Assembly: GCA_015689735.1 (NCBI GenBank)
Contig: WVSP01000001.1
Coordinates: forward strand, 856,001 to 920,000
Direction of reading: 5' to 3'
DNA length: 64,000 nucleotides
Source of the DNA: Rhodobacterales bacterium LSUCC0031
GTDB lineage: Bacteria > Pseudomonadota > Alphaproteobacteria > Rhodobacterales > Rhodobacteraceae
This document shows positions 9,025-17,125 of this stretch, piece by piece. Position 1 is the stretch's first letter; every line of letters begins with the position of its first letter. The notes below the pieces were generated by a model. The model was not told the origin of the DNA and ran no database searches. It saw only the letters and a list, made by a program, of their open reading frames with translations. Made by a program: the position numbers and the translations under genes.

Positions 9025-9666
9025 ATGCCAGATAAACCGATCAACCCATGGCTGCGCCAAGCTCTTGAACTCGGCCCGCCGCTTTTGTTCTTCGTGGCCT
9101 ACATGCGGTTTCAGGATACCAGCCTGACCATTGGCGGGCGTGATTATGACGGGTTTATCCTTGTCACAGCCGGCTTCGTGCCGCTGCTTTTGGCCACGAT
9201 CGCGATCTTGTGGAAGCTCACGGGCCGGATCAGCCGGATACAGGTCTTCACCGCCGTGATGGTCGTCGTGTTCGGCGGGCTGACGATCTGGCTGAATGAT
9301 GAGCGTTTCTTCAAGATGAAGACGACGCTGGTTTACGGTTTTTTCGCCGTGACGCTGGGCGTCGGGCTTTTGCGCGGGCAGGGCTGGCTCAAGGTCTTGA
9401 TGGGCGAAATGCTGCCCATGTCCGATCACGGCTGGTTGGTCCTGTCGCGCCGGATCGCGGCCGTCTTCGCGGTGATGGCGGTCGCCAACGAAGTGGTGTG
9501 GCGCACCCAATCGACCGAACTCTGGGTGACCTTCGAGACCTTCGTACTGCCCGCCTTCCTGTTTCTCGCCTTTATGGCGCAGTCCAAGCTCTTGGAGCGG
9601 GAAAGCCTTAGCGCGGACGGCGCGGACCGCTCGGACGCGCCTGACCATCGGGGCGGGGACCGCTAG
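9025..9666 (+). CDS. yciB: inner membrane-spanning protein YciB
   Basis: A 213-residue polytopic protein of the YciB/septation protein A family. It begins with the conserved LELGPPLLFFVAY helix and carries the WLNDERFFKMKTTLVYGFF and NEVVWRTQSTELWVTFE motifs. The family influences cell envelope integrity and division in enterobacteria. AGGAG precedes the ATG. The C-terminal 20 or so codons overlap the 3' end of the convergent pseudouridine synthase gene by 59 bp, giving the unusual acidic, Asp/Arg-rich tail. Confidence 0.9.
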   Translation: MPDKPINPWLRQALELGPPLLFFVAYMRFQDTSLTIGGRDYDGFILVTAGFVPLLLATIAILWKLTGRISRIQVFTAVMVVVFGGLTIWLNDERFFKMKTTLVYGFFAVTLGVGLLRGQGWLKVLMGEMLPMSDHGWLVLSRRIAAVFAVMAVANEVVWRTQSTELWVTFETFVLPAFLFLAFMAQSKLLERESLSADGADRSDAPDHRGGDR

Positions 9667-10444
9667 GCTTTTTGCGCAAGGGGCGCTTGGGCTTGTCCTT
9701 GGCGACCGCATGCCCCTCGACCGCGGCCTCGATCCCGAGTTGGTCGCGCAACACGCGCGGCTTGATTTCTTCCACCTCGCCGGGCTTGAGCGTGCCAAGG
9801 CGAAACGGCCCATATGACACCCGGATCAGCCGGTTCACCTCGAGCCCGATCTCGGCCATGGCGCGGCGGATCTCGCGGTTCTTGCCTTCGCGCAGACCCA
9901 CGGTTAGCCAGGCATTCGCGCCTTGCTGGCGGTCGAGCGTGACCTCCATCGCCTGAAAACGCTCACCCTCGATCTCGATGCCCTTGCGCAAGGGGGCAAG
10001 GTCGGTGTCGGCGGGCTTGCCCTTGACCCGCACACGGTATTTGCGCAGCCAGCCGGTGCTTGGCAGCTCCAGCTTGCGCTTAAGCTCACCATCATTGGTC
10101 AGGAGCAATAGCCCCTCGGATGTCAGGTCGAGGCGGCCGACGCTCATCACCCGCGGCATATCCTCGGGCAGCTTGTCAAAGACCGTCTCGCGGCCTTTTT
10201 CGTCCTTGGCCGTGGTCACCAGCCCTGCGGGTTTGTGATAAAGCCACAGGCGTGGGCGTTCCGCCTCGGCTAGCGCTTTGCCATCGACAGTGATCTTGTC
10301 GCCGGGACCGACATTCAGCGCGGGGCTGTCGATGATCTTGCCGTTCACGCTGACGCGCTTTGCCTCGATCATGCGCTCCGCCTCGCGGCGAGAGGCGATC
10401 CCGGCACGGCTGAGGCGTTTTGCGATGCGCTCCATCTCACTCAT
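9608..10444 (-). CDS. pseudouridine synthase, RluB/RsuA family
   Basis: A 278-residue enzyme with an N-terminal S4 RNA-binding domain (RLSRAGIASRREAERMI) and the catalytic region with the aspartate in GRLDLTSEGLLLLTNDGEL, then GKNREIRR. The family isomerises specific uridines in rRNA. A strongly basic, Pro-rich tail follows (about 35 residues), partly encoded by DNA that overlaps yciB. The gene is divergent from tadA, with 53 bp between them for both promoters. RluB is more likely than RsuA from the length, but the rRNA site cannot be assigned. Confidence 0.9.
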   Translation of the reverse strand: MSEMERIAKRLSRAGIASRREAERMIEAKRVSVNGKIIDSPALNVGPGDKITVDGKALAEAERPRLWLYHKPAGLVTTAKDEKGRETVFDKLPEDMPRVMSVGRLDLTSEGLLLLTNDGELKRKLELPSTGWLRKYRVRVKGKPADTDLAPLRKGIEIEGERFQAMEVTLDRQQGANAWLTVGLREGKNREIRRAMAEIGLEVNRLIRVSYGPFRLGTLKPGEVEEIKPRVLRDQLGIEAAVEGHAVAKDKPKRPLRKKPSGPRPDGQARPSGPRRPR

Positions 10445-10497
10445 GCGTGTCGCATAGCGGTTTGACAGCGCGAGCGAAAGGCAGGATCACATGGGGC

Positions 10498-10947
10498 ATG
10501 ACGGGTTTCACATCATTCATGGAGGCAGCACTTGATCAGGCGCGCGCGGCCGCCGCTGCGGGCGAGGTGCCGGTGGGCGCCGTGATCGTGCGCGAAGGCC
10601 GCATCATTGCGGCGGCCCGCAACCGCATGCGCGAATTGACTGACCCCACGGCGCATGCCGAGATGCTGGCCATCCGCGCGGCCTGTCAGAACTTGGGCAG
10701 CGAGCGGCTGACAGGCTGCGATTTGTGGGTGACGCTCGAGCCATGTCCTGCTTGCGCAGGCGCGATTGCCGCGGCGCGCATCGCGCGGCTTTACTATGCC
10801 GCCGCCGACCCGAAATCGGGCGGCGTGGCGCAAGGCCCGCGCGTTTTCGACCATCCGCAAGCCCATCACAGCCCCGAGATCTATGGCGGTCTTGGGGAGG
10901 CGGAGGCCGCAGCGCTGCTCAAGGATTTCTTCGCCGCGCGGCGCTAG
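10498..10947 (+). CDS. tadA: tRNA(adenine34) deaminase TadA
   Basis: A 149-residue zinc deaminase that makes inosine at the wobble base of tRNA-Arg(ACG). It has the HAE motif (TAHAEMLAIRAA), which holds the zinc ligand and proton shuttle, and PCPACAGAI with the two zinc cysteines. The start at 10498 (MTGFTSFMEAAL) fits the family. An in-frame upstream start would add 26 residues not seen in TadA. The stop codon shares the bases CTAG (10944-10947) with the stop of the convergent hydrolase. Confidence 0.94.
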   Translation: MTGFTSFMEAALDQARAAAAAGEVPVGAVIVREGRIIAAARNRMRELTDPTAHAEMLAIRAACQNLGSERLTGCDLWVTLEPCPACAGAIAAARIARLYYAAADPKSGGVAQGPRVFDHPQAHHSPEIYGGLGEAEAAALLKDFFAARR

Positions 10948-11864
10948 CGGCAAAGATGCCGTTGCAGGAAATTCAGCACTGCCGCGCGCATTGCGGGGGT
11001 TTCCACATGACCGCTGTCTTGGGCCAGTTGCACCTCCAGCGCCTTCGGTGCGTTGCGATAGGCCGCCATCAGACGGGCCAAGGCCGGATCGCGCGCACAG
11101 CCGGGTGTCAGCGGGTCATCGGCACCCAGCCCCACGAATTGCAGGCGCGGCGCCACAAGAGCCGCGACATCGCCCATATCCCCATGCTCGAGCAAACCCG
11201 GCACGGTCATGTAGGGACCATGCAGATCATGCGCGCCTGTCGCGATGAGCGGGGCGATATCGGCCAGAACGCAAAGCTGCGCGCAGGCGGCGATGCGGGG
11301 TTCGAGCGCGGCCAGCCAATAGGCATGGGTGCCGCCCATCGATAGGCCCACGGTGGCGATGCGCGCGGGGTCGATCACAGGCTGCGCGGCCAGCCAGCCA
11401 AAGGCCCCGGCCAATTCCCCAAGCATTTGGCCCATCATTGGCTGGCCGCGCCATAGCGCGGCCTTGGCGAGCGCCGCTTCGCCCCCTGCATCTTGGCGCG
11501 CGCCGAAAGGGGCGAGATCGATGGCAAGGCTGGCGATCCCCAGATCGGCCAGCGCTGGGCCATAGGGGCCTTGCAGGGCAGGGCGGCCCGCGATCAACTC
11601 ATCGGCGCCGATGGTGTAGCGGTTGCCATGGGCATGGCAGTAAAGCACCGCCGGAAAAGGACCTGCCCCCGCAGGGACGAGGAACATGCCGGGGATCGTC
11701 ACGCCCTTGATCGTCAAGGCGATGTTGTCCAACCGATGCTGGCCGAGCGCGCGGCTGGCGACGACCGCGCCTTGGGGCAGCGGCGGATCGCTCACCCATC
11801 GCAAGAGCGCCTTGAGCTTTTCGGTGGTCAGGTTCCTGCCCATGGCCCTAGGCGCGTTTTGCAT
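10944..11864 (-). CDS. alpha/beta hydrolase, dienelactone-hydrolase-like
   Basis: A 306-residue hydrolase. It has the oxyanion/turn segment VLYCHAHGNRY, the nucleophile elbow GLSMGGTHAYW (Ser near residue 175) and a C-terminal His (DSGHVETPAMRAAVLNFL). The fold class is clear, the substrate is not. It lies 18 bp downstream of the MTA phosphorylase gene on the same strand and is probably co-transcribed. The alternative start MGRNLTTEK seven residues in is equally possible; neither start has a strong ribosome binding site. Confidence 0.78.
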   Translation of the reverse strand: MQNAPRAMGRNLTTEKLKALLRWVSDPPLPQGAVVASRALGQHRLDNIALTIKGVTIPGMFLVPAGAGPFPAVLYCHAHGNRYTIGADELIAGRPALQGPYGPALADLGIASLAIDLAPFGARQDAGGEAALAKAALWRGQPMMGQMLGELAGAFGWLAAQPVIDPARIATVGLSMGGTHAYWLAALEPRIAACAQLCVLADIAPLIATGAHDLHGPYMTVPGLLEHGDMGDVAALVAPRLQFVGLGADDPLTPGCARDPALARLMAAYRNAPKALEVQLAQDSGHVETPAMRAAVLNFLQRHLCR

Positions 11865-11882
11865 GGCACAGCGAGCCGGTCA

Positions 11883-12755
11883 TCATCCCAAAACCCGGCC
11901 TGCCACGGCGGCCAGTTTGGCCACCATCCTCGGATCGCGGGCATCGGGTGCGGTCATGATCGCATGCTCAAGCGCACGGTCGCAGCCATGCGCGCAGGGC
12001 GCATGCACCGCGCCCAGATCGGCGGCCAGCCGCGTGATCATGCCGCGCGCTTTGTCGGCGTTTCCACCCAGTGTGCGGATGATGTCAGAAATATCGACGC
12101 TGCCATGCTCGGGGTGCCAGCTGTCGTAATCGGTGATCATCGCCACGCTGGCATAGCAAAGCTCGGCTTCGCGGGCGAGTTTCGCCTCGGGCATGTTGGT
12201 CATGCCGATCACGTCACAGCCCCAAACCTCGCGGTAGAGCCGCGATTCGGCCAAGGTTGAGAATTGCGGCCCCTCCATCGCGAGATAGGTGCCACCCTCA
12301 TGCACCCGCACCCCTTGGGCGTGCGCGGCCGCCGCACAGACAGCACCCAGCGCGCCACAGGTCGGATGCGCGACCGAGACGTGGGCGACAAGACCCGGGC
12401 CGAAGAATGACTTCTCGCGCGCGAAGGTCCGATCGATAAACTGATCCACGATCACGAAATCACCCGGTGCCATATCCTCGCGGAACGATCCGCAGGCCGA
12501 CACACTGATCACATCGGTCACGCCCAAGCGCTTGAGCGCGTCGATATTGGCCCGGTAAGGCACCGATGTGGGGCTATGGACATGCCCCCGCCCGTGACGG
12601 GGCAAAAAGGCCATCGCCACGCCCGAAAGCCGCCCGGTCAGGATTTGGTCGGAGGGCGCGCCAAAATCGCTTGCGACCGTGACCCATTGCGCATCGACGA
12701 GCCCATCGATCTGGTAAAGCCCCGAGCCGCCGATCACCCCGATCACCCTGTCCAT
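11883..12755 (-). CDS. mtnP: S-methyl-5'-thioadenosine phosphorylase
   Basis: A 290-residue purine nucleoside phosphorylase-family enzyme. It starts VIGVIGGSGLY and continues with the phosphate-binding FLPRHGRGH, SVSACGSFRED, the EGPQFSTLAES region and NMPEAKLAREAELCY. It releases adenine and methylthioribose-1-phosphate from methylthioadenosine, the by-product of polyamine synthesis. The start MDRVIGVIGG at 12755 is chosen because the 15 residues upstream are not part of the family. Confidence 0.93.
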   Translation of the reverse strand: MDRVIGVIGGSGLYQIDGLVDAQWVTVASDFGAPSDQILTGRLSGVAMAFLPRHGRGHVHSPTSVPYRANIDALKRLGVTDVISVSACGSFREDMAPGDFVIVDQFIDRTFAREKSFFGPGLVAHVSVAHPTCGALGAVCAAAAHAQGVRVHEGGTYLAMEGPQFSTLAESRLYREVWGCDVIGMTNMPEAKLAREAELCYASVAMITDYDSWHPEHGSVDISDIIRTLGGNADKARGMITRLAADLGAVHAPCAHGCDRALEHAIMTAPDARDPRMVAKLAAVAGRVLG

Positions 12756-12887
12756 GGCTCTTGCCCCTATCGATGCATCATCTTGGCCAAACCCAATCAT
12801 CCCACCGCTGACCTTGCAAGGGGCGCGCGGGATCAGCCTTCAGCTTTCCTCAAATACGCCTGTCTCGGAGTTGATGACCGGGCGCAT

Positions 12888-13493
12888 TCATTCATCGGGT
12901 CGGCGCAGGCTAAAGGTCTCCCGGATGACGGCATAGTCGCGATAGCCCATGCGCGCCAAAAGCCCCGCAGACGCGACATCAAACATCCCATCCACCATGC
13001 AATCGTCACGCAGATGAATGCCCACAACCTCGCCGAAGACGGCGATATTCGCGCCTCCCTCGAGCTTGACGATCTGGGTCACGCGACATTCGAGGCTCGC
13101 GGGCGCCCCGGCCACGCGCGAACAGGCGATCGTCTCACAGGGCAACCGATCAATGCCGGCATCGGTGAATTCATCGACCTCGCGCGGCCAAGCCCCAGAG
13201 CTGCGGTTCATCGCGTCACGCATCGCGTATTCCACGACATTGACGCAGAACACGCCAGTGTCGCGGATATTGGCGACTGTATCCTTGGTATCGCCGCGAT
13301 CGGGCTTGGCGCTGGTCGAGGCGAACATCACCTGCGGCGGCACATAGGCGACGGCGTTGAAGAAGGAATAGGGCGCAAGGTTCTCCGACCCATCCGCGCC
13401 ACGTGTGGAAATCCAGCCGATGGGGCGGGGCGTAACAATGGCATTGAACGGGTTATGGGGCAATCCATGCCCATCCTCGGGTCGATAAAACAT
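12888..13493 (-). CDS. flavin reductase family protein
   Basis: A 201-residue protein of the FMN-binding split-barrel flavin reductase group. It shows VTPRPIGWISTRG near the N terminus, followed by NLAPYSFFNAV, then VMFAS and DTGVFCVNVV. Enzymes of this type reduce FMN/FAD for partner monooxygenases or act on other substrates. No partner is adjacent. GGAAGGAA lies just upstream of the ATG at 13493. Confidence 0.85.
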   Translation of the reverse strand: MFYRPEDGHGLPHNPFNAIVTPRPIGWISTRGADGSENLAPYSFFNAVAYVPPQVMFASTSAKPDRGDTKDTVANIRDTGVFCVNVVEYAMRDAMNRSSGAWPREVDEFTDAGIDRLPCETIACSRVAGAPASLECRVTQIVKLEGGANIAVFGEVVGIHLRDDCMVDGMFDVASAGLLARMGYRDYAVIRETFSLRRPDE

Positions 13494-13576
13494 CGCGTGG
13501 TTCCTTCCGTCTATTTGTGTGGGACCTAGCGCCGTGATAGGTGCGATGCCAGAGGCAAGGGGCAGAATCCGCGCGC

Positions 13577-14053
13577 ATGTACCGGCTGATCCAAGAGACA
13601 CCCGATGACCGCTGGGAGGTCGAGGCGCTCTATGACTTGTGCTTTGCACCTGGGCGCACGGCGTTGTCGTCTTACCGCTTGCGCGATGGTGTGCCGCCCG
13701 TGGCGCGGCTTTGCCTCGTGGCGCGCGACGTTGATGACGTCCTTGCCGGTGCGATCCGCTTTTGGCCGGTCCGCGTGGGTCGGGCCGAGGCGCTGCTTCT
13801 CGGCCCTGTCGCCGTCCACCCCACGCGGCAGGGCGAGGGGTTGGGCGGCCTACTGATGCATGAGGGGGTGGCCCGCGCGACCGAGGATCGCTGGCCGCGG
13901 ATCCTGCTGGTGGGCGATGAACCCTACTACCGCCGCTTCGGTTTTACCCGGCTCGACGGAGTCGAGATGCCGCCGCCCACCAATCCCGCCCGCGTCTTGG
14001 GGATCGGGGATTGGGCGGGGATCACGGGCAAGGTCAGGCCTTGGGCGCATTAA
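13577..14053 (+). CDS. GNAT-family N-acetyltransferase
   Basis: A 158-residue protein with the acetyl-CoA-binding region LGPVAVHPTRQGEGLGGLLMHEGV (motif A, R/QxxGxG/A), then VGDEPYYRRFGF typical of the YhbS-like subgroup. The substrate is unknown. The start at 13577 (MYRLIQETPDDR) is preferred to an upstream GTG at 13541. Confidence 0.88.
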   Translation: MYRLIQETPDDRWEVEALYDLCFAPGRTALSSYRLRDGVPPVARLCLVARDVDDVLAGAIRFWPVRVGRAEALLLGPVAVHPTRQGEGLGGLLMHEGVARATEDRWPRILLVGDEPYYRRFGFTRLDGVEMPPPTNPARVLGIGDWAGITGKVRPWAH

Positions 14054-14086
14054 GGTCAGGGCGGGGAAACCTCGGGTTTTGCTCCT

Positions 14087-15700
14087 TTAGCCGCGCAATC
14101 GCGCCGTGATCATCTCGGCGGCTTTCTCGGCGATCATCGTGACAGGGGCATGTGTATTGCCCGAGGTGATCGTCGGCATGACCGAAGCATCGGCGATCGA
14201 CAGCCCGCCGATGCCCTTTACCGTCAAATCCGGGCTGACCACCGCGCCATCATCGACCCCCATCCGCGCGGTCGAGACCGGGTGAAAGATCGTCGTCGCG
14301 ATATCGCCCGCCGCCGCGAGAAGCGCCGCTTCGCCATCGACCTGCGGGCCGGGCTTGATCTCGGTGGGGGTGAATTCGGCCATGCGCCGCGTCGCCATCA
14401 AGGCGCGCGCATGCCGGATGGAGGCGACCGCAACCCGCTGATCGGCGGCTGCGGACAGGTAGTTTGGCCGGATCGCAGGCGGGGCGCCCGGGTCGGCGGT
14501 CGTGACATGCACGCTGCCACGGCTTTCGGGGCGCAGGTTGCAAACCGACACGGTCAGCGCCGGGAAATCATGCAGGGGCTGGCCAAAAGCATCGAGTGAC
14601 AGGGGCTGGACGTGATACTCGATATTGGCGCTGTCATGTTCCGGGCCAGAGCGCGTGAAAATCCCCAACTGCGAAGGGGCCATGGCCAAGGGGCCGGAAC
14701 GCTTGAACGCGTAGTCCAAGCCGATCTTCAGCTTGCCCAAGGGGCTCGCATACCAATCATTCAGCGTCCGCGCGCCCTTGATTTTGAAGATCGTGCGAAT
14801 CTGCAAATGATCGGCAAGGTTTTCGCCGACGCCCGCGCTTTCATGAACCATCGCAATCCCCAAGGGGCGCAGGATGTCTGCCCGTCCGATGCCGGAATGC
14901 TCAAGGATCTTTGGCGTGCCGATGGCACCTGCGGCAAGCACCACCTCGCCATTCGCCCGTGCGTGATATGCAGCGCCGTCTTGGCGAAAGATCACGCCGG
15001 TTACGCGCTTGCCCGCAAATGTCAGGCGCGCAACCTCGGCCCCGGTCACGATGCGCAGGTTCGCGCGCTTGCGGGCCGGATCGAGAAAGGCTTTGCGCGC
15101 GTTCCAGCGCCAACCACCGCGCTGGTTCACCTCGAAATAACCCGCGCCCTCATTATCGCCGCGGTTAAAGTCATCAATGCGGGGAATGCCCATTTCCGCG
15201 GCCGCTTCGGCCACGGCATCAAGGATCGGCCAACTGAGCCTTTGGCGCTCGACCCGTAACTCGCCCGCCGCACCATGAAGGTCATCCCCACCGCCATGAT
15301 AACCCTCGGAGCGTTTGAAGTAGGGCAGCACATCATCCCAGCCCCAGCCGGTATTGCCCATCTGCCGCCATTGATCATAGTCGCGCGCTTGCCCGCGCAT
15401 ATAGATCATGCCGTTGATCGAGGAACATCCGCCCAAGACACGCCCGCGCGGATAGTTGAGCGCGCGCCCGTTCAGCCCTGGTTCCGCCTCGGTCTTGAGG
15501 CACCAATCGAGCGAAGGATCGCCCATCGCGTAAAGATAGCCCACCGGCACATGCACCCAAAGCCGATTATCACTTCCGCCTGCCTCCAGCAGCAGCACAC
15601 GACGATTCGGATTGGCCGACAGCCTGTTGGCCAGCACGCAGCCCGCCGATCCGGCACCGACGATGACCACATCCCAATCGCCAAATTCCTGCGTCAGCAT
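14087..15700 (-). CDS. GMC-family FAD-dependent oxidoreductase (choline dehydrogenase-like)
   Basis: A 537-residue flavoprotein. The FAD-binding motif DVVIVGAGSAGCVLANRL is near residue 10, the GMC signature 1 is GRVLGGCSSINGMIYMRGQ, signature 2 is AAGAIGTPKILEHSGIG, and the C-terminal HPVSTARMG and NTHAPVTMIAEKAA carry the active-site His and Asn. Members oxidise alcohols, choline or sugars. No betaine-aldehyde dehydrogenase gene is adjacent, so the alcohol cannot be named. GGGAGC precedes the ATG. Confidence 0.92.
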   Translation of the reverse strand: MLTQEFGDWDVVIVGAGSAGCVLANRLSANPNRRVLLLEAGGSDNRLWVHVPVGYLYAMGDPSLDWCLKTEAEPGLNGRALNYPRGRVLGGCSSINGMIYMRGQARDYDQWRQMGNTGWGWDDVLPYFKRSEGYHGGGDDLHGAAGELRVERQRLSWPILDAVAEAAAEMGIPRIDDFNRGDNEGAGYFEVNQRGGWRWNARKAFLDPARKRANLRIVTGAEVARLTFAGKRVTGVIFRQDGAAYHARANGEVVLAAGAIGTPKILEHSGIGRADILRPLGIAMVHESAGVGENLADHLQIRTIFKIKGARTLNDWYASPLGKLKIGLDYAFKRSGPLAMAPSQLGIFTRSGPEHDSANIEYHVQPLSLDAFGQPLHDFPALTVSVCNLRPESRGSVHVTTADPGAPPAIRPNYLSAAADQRVAVASIRHARALMATRRMAEFTPTEIKPGPQVDGEAALLAAAGDIATTIFHPVSTARMGVDDGAVVSPDLTVKGIGGLSIADASVMPTITSGNTHAPVTMIAEKAAEMITARLRG

Positions 15701-15756
15701 GCTTGCTCCCTTGCACTATGCGCCCTTGGGCGCACTGCCCCCGCAACGGTCTAACG

Positions 15757-17028
15757 CTAGCGGTCGGGTGGCGTCCAGTCGGCAGGTGGTACATCCCGGC
15801 GGCTGAGCCGCAGCGCAAGCCCAAGCGCCACGCCAACCGCGATGGCGACCGTCAGATCGGTCAATACGGTCAACACCATGGTGAGCACCAACAGCAGCCG
15901 GTCTGCGACACGCCCGGTGGTCAGATAGGCGCGCCAATGCTGAGGTTCAGACATGTTCCATGCGGTCACCAGCAATAGCCCGGCGAGTGCCGGCATCGCC
16001 AGATAACCAGCAAGGGGCGCGGCCAGCATCATGACCGCAAGGATGATCAGCGCATGAAAAACCCCTGCAAGGGGCGTGCGCCCGCCTGCGCGTACATTGG
16101 TCGCGGTGCGCGCAATGGCCCCTGTGGCGGGCAGCCCGCCCATCAGCGCCGCGCCCAGATTGGCGACCCCTTGTGCCAAGATCTCGGCGTTGGGGCGGTG
16201 ATTTCCAGCCACCATCCGGTCGGCGACCATCGCCGAGAGCAACGACTCGATCCCGGCCAGAAAGGCGATAATGAGCGCCGAAGGCAAAAGCGCGACAAGT
16301 CGCGCCAGCGTGACCTCGGGCAGGTGGGGCAGAGGCAGGCGGTCAGGCAGCGCGCCAAAGCGCGCGCCAAGTGTATCGACAGGCAGCTGCCACAGCGCGA
16401 CGACAGCCGAGACTGCGGCCACCGCAACGATCAGGCCCGGAAATCGCGGGAAAAGCCGTCGCAGGGCCACGATACCAAGGATTGCACCCACGCCGATGGT
16501 GAAACTCGGCCAATCGAAGCTGCCTCGCGCTGCCCAGATCGCGGGGATGCGTTCGCGCGCATCAGCGGGGATGCCAGCGGGCAGCGTGATGCCCAGCGCG
16601 TCGGGCAATTGGCTAAGGGCGATGATCGCAGCGATGCCGATGGTGAAGCCGTTGATGACGGGTTCGGGTATCAACCGCATCAGGCTGCCCGCCTGAAGTA
16701 GCCCGGCCACAACAAGCATCACCCCCGCCATCAGCGTCGCCAGCACCAGCCCGTCGAAACCATGGGTGGCGATGACACCATGCACAACCACGATAAAGGC
16801 ACCTGTCGGCCCACCGATCTGGACCCGGCTGCCGCCAAGGGCCGAGATCAGGAAGCCCGCAACAATCGCTGTGACCAGCCCCGTTTCCGGCGCCGCACCC
16901 GAGGCAATGGCGATAGCAAGGCTAAGTGGCAGCGCCACCATCGCCACGGTGAGCCCTGCCATGAAATCTGCAAGCACGCTTTTGGGCGTGCTCTGGGGCA
17001 GCGTCGTCAGGATCTTTGGTGTGAGCAT
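15757..17028 (-). CDS. SulP-family anion transporter without a STAS domain
   Basis: A 423-residue polytopic membrane protein of the SLC26/SulP family. It has the conserved AIASGAAPETGLVTAIVAGFL and the segment SRVQIGGPTGAFIVVV early on. The later segment GIESLLSAMVADRM, with GNHRPNAEILAQGVANLGAALMGGLPATGAIARTATN after it, is also typical. The transport core is complete with 12-14 helices, but the chain ends after the last helix (RLSRRDVPPADW) without the cytoplasmic STAS domain most bacterial SulP proteins carry. The substrate is unknown (sulfate, bicarbonate or another anion). Confidence 0.9.
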   Translation of the reverse strand: MLTPKILTTLPQSTPKSVLADFMAGLTVAMVALPLSLAIAIASGAAPETGLVTAIVAGFLISALGGSRVQIGGPTGAFIVVVHGVIATHGFDGLVLATLMAGVMLVVAGLLQAGSLMRLIPEPVINGFTIGIAAIIALSQLPDALGITLPAGIPADARERIPAIWAARGSFDWPSFTIGVGAILGIVALRRLFPRFPGLIVAVAAVSAVVALWQLPVDTLGARFGALPDRLPLPHLPEVTLARLVALLPSALIIAFLAGIESLLSAMVADRMVAGNHRPNAEILAQGVANLGAALMGGLPATGAIARTATNVRAGGRTPLAGVFHALIILAVMMLAAPLAGYLAMPALAGLLLVTAWNMSEPQHWRAYLTTGRVADRLLLVLTMVLTVLTDLTVAIAVGVALGLALRLSRRDVPPADWTPPDR

Positions 17029-17125
17029 ATGGCACGTCTTTTGGCGCTGTCACCGGGGCCGTCCCGAGGCCTCACAGCGCCGCTCGTCACCCTGCACCTC
17101 GGCGCAGTCGGGTGCAAGGGGGGCC

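Noticed and set aside
8746-9813. A 355-codon minus-strand frame across EamA, yciB and the pseudouridine synthase
   Set aside because: Low-complexity His/Asp/Arg composition typical of antisense frames in GC-rich DNA; it overlaps three well-supported genes.
12576-13529. A 317-codon plus-strand frame opposite the MTA phosphorylase and flavin reductase
   Set aside because: No domain; composition of an antisense shadow; both minus-strand genes are well supported.
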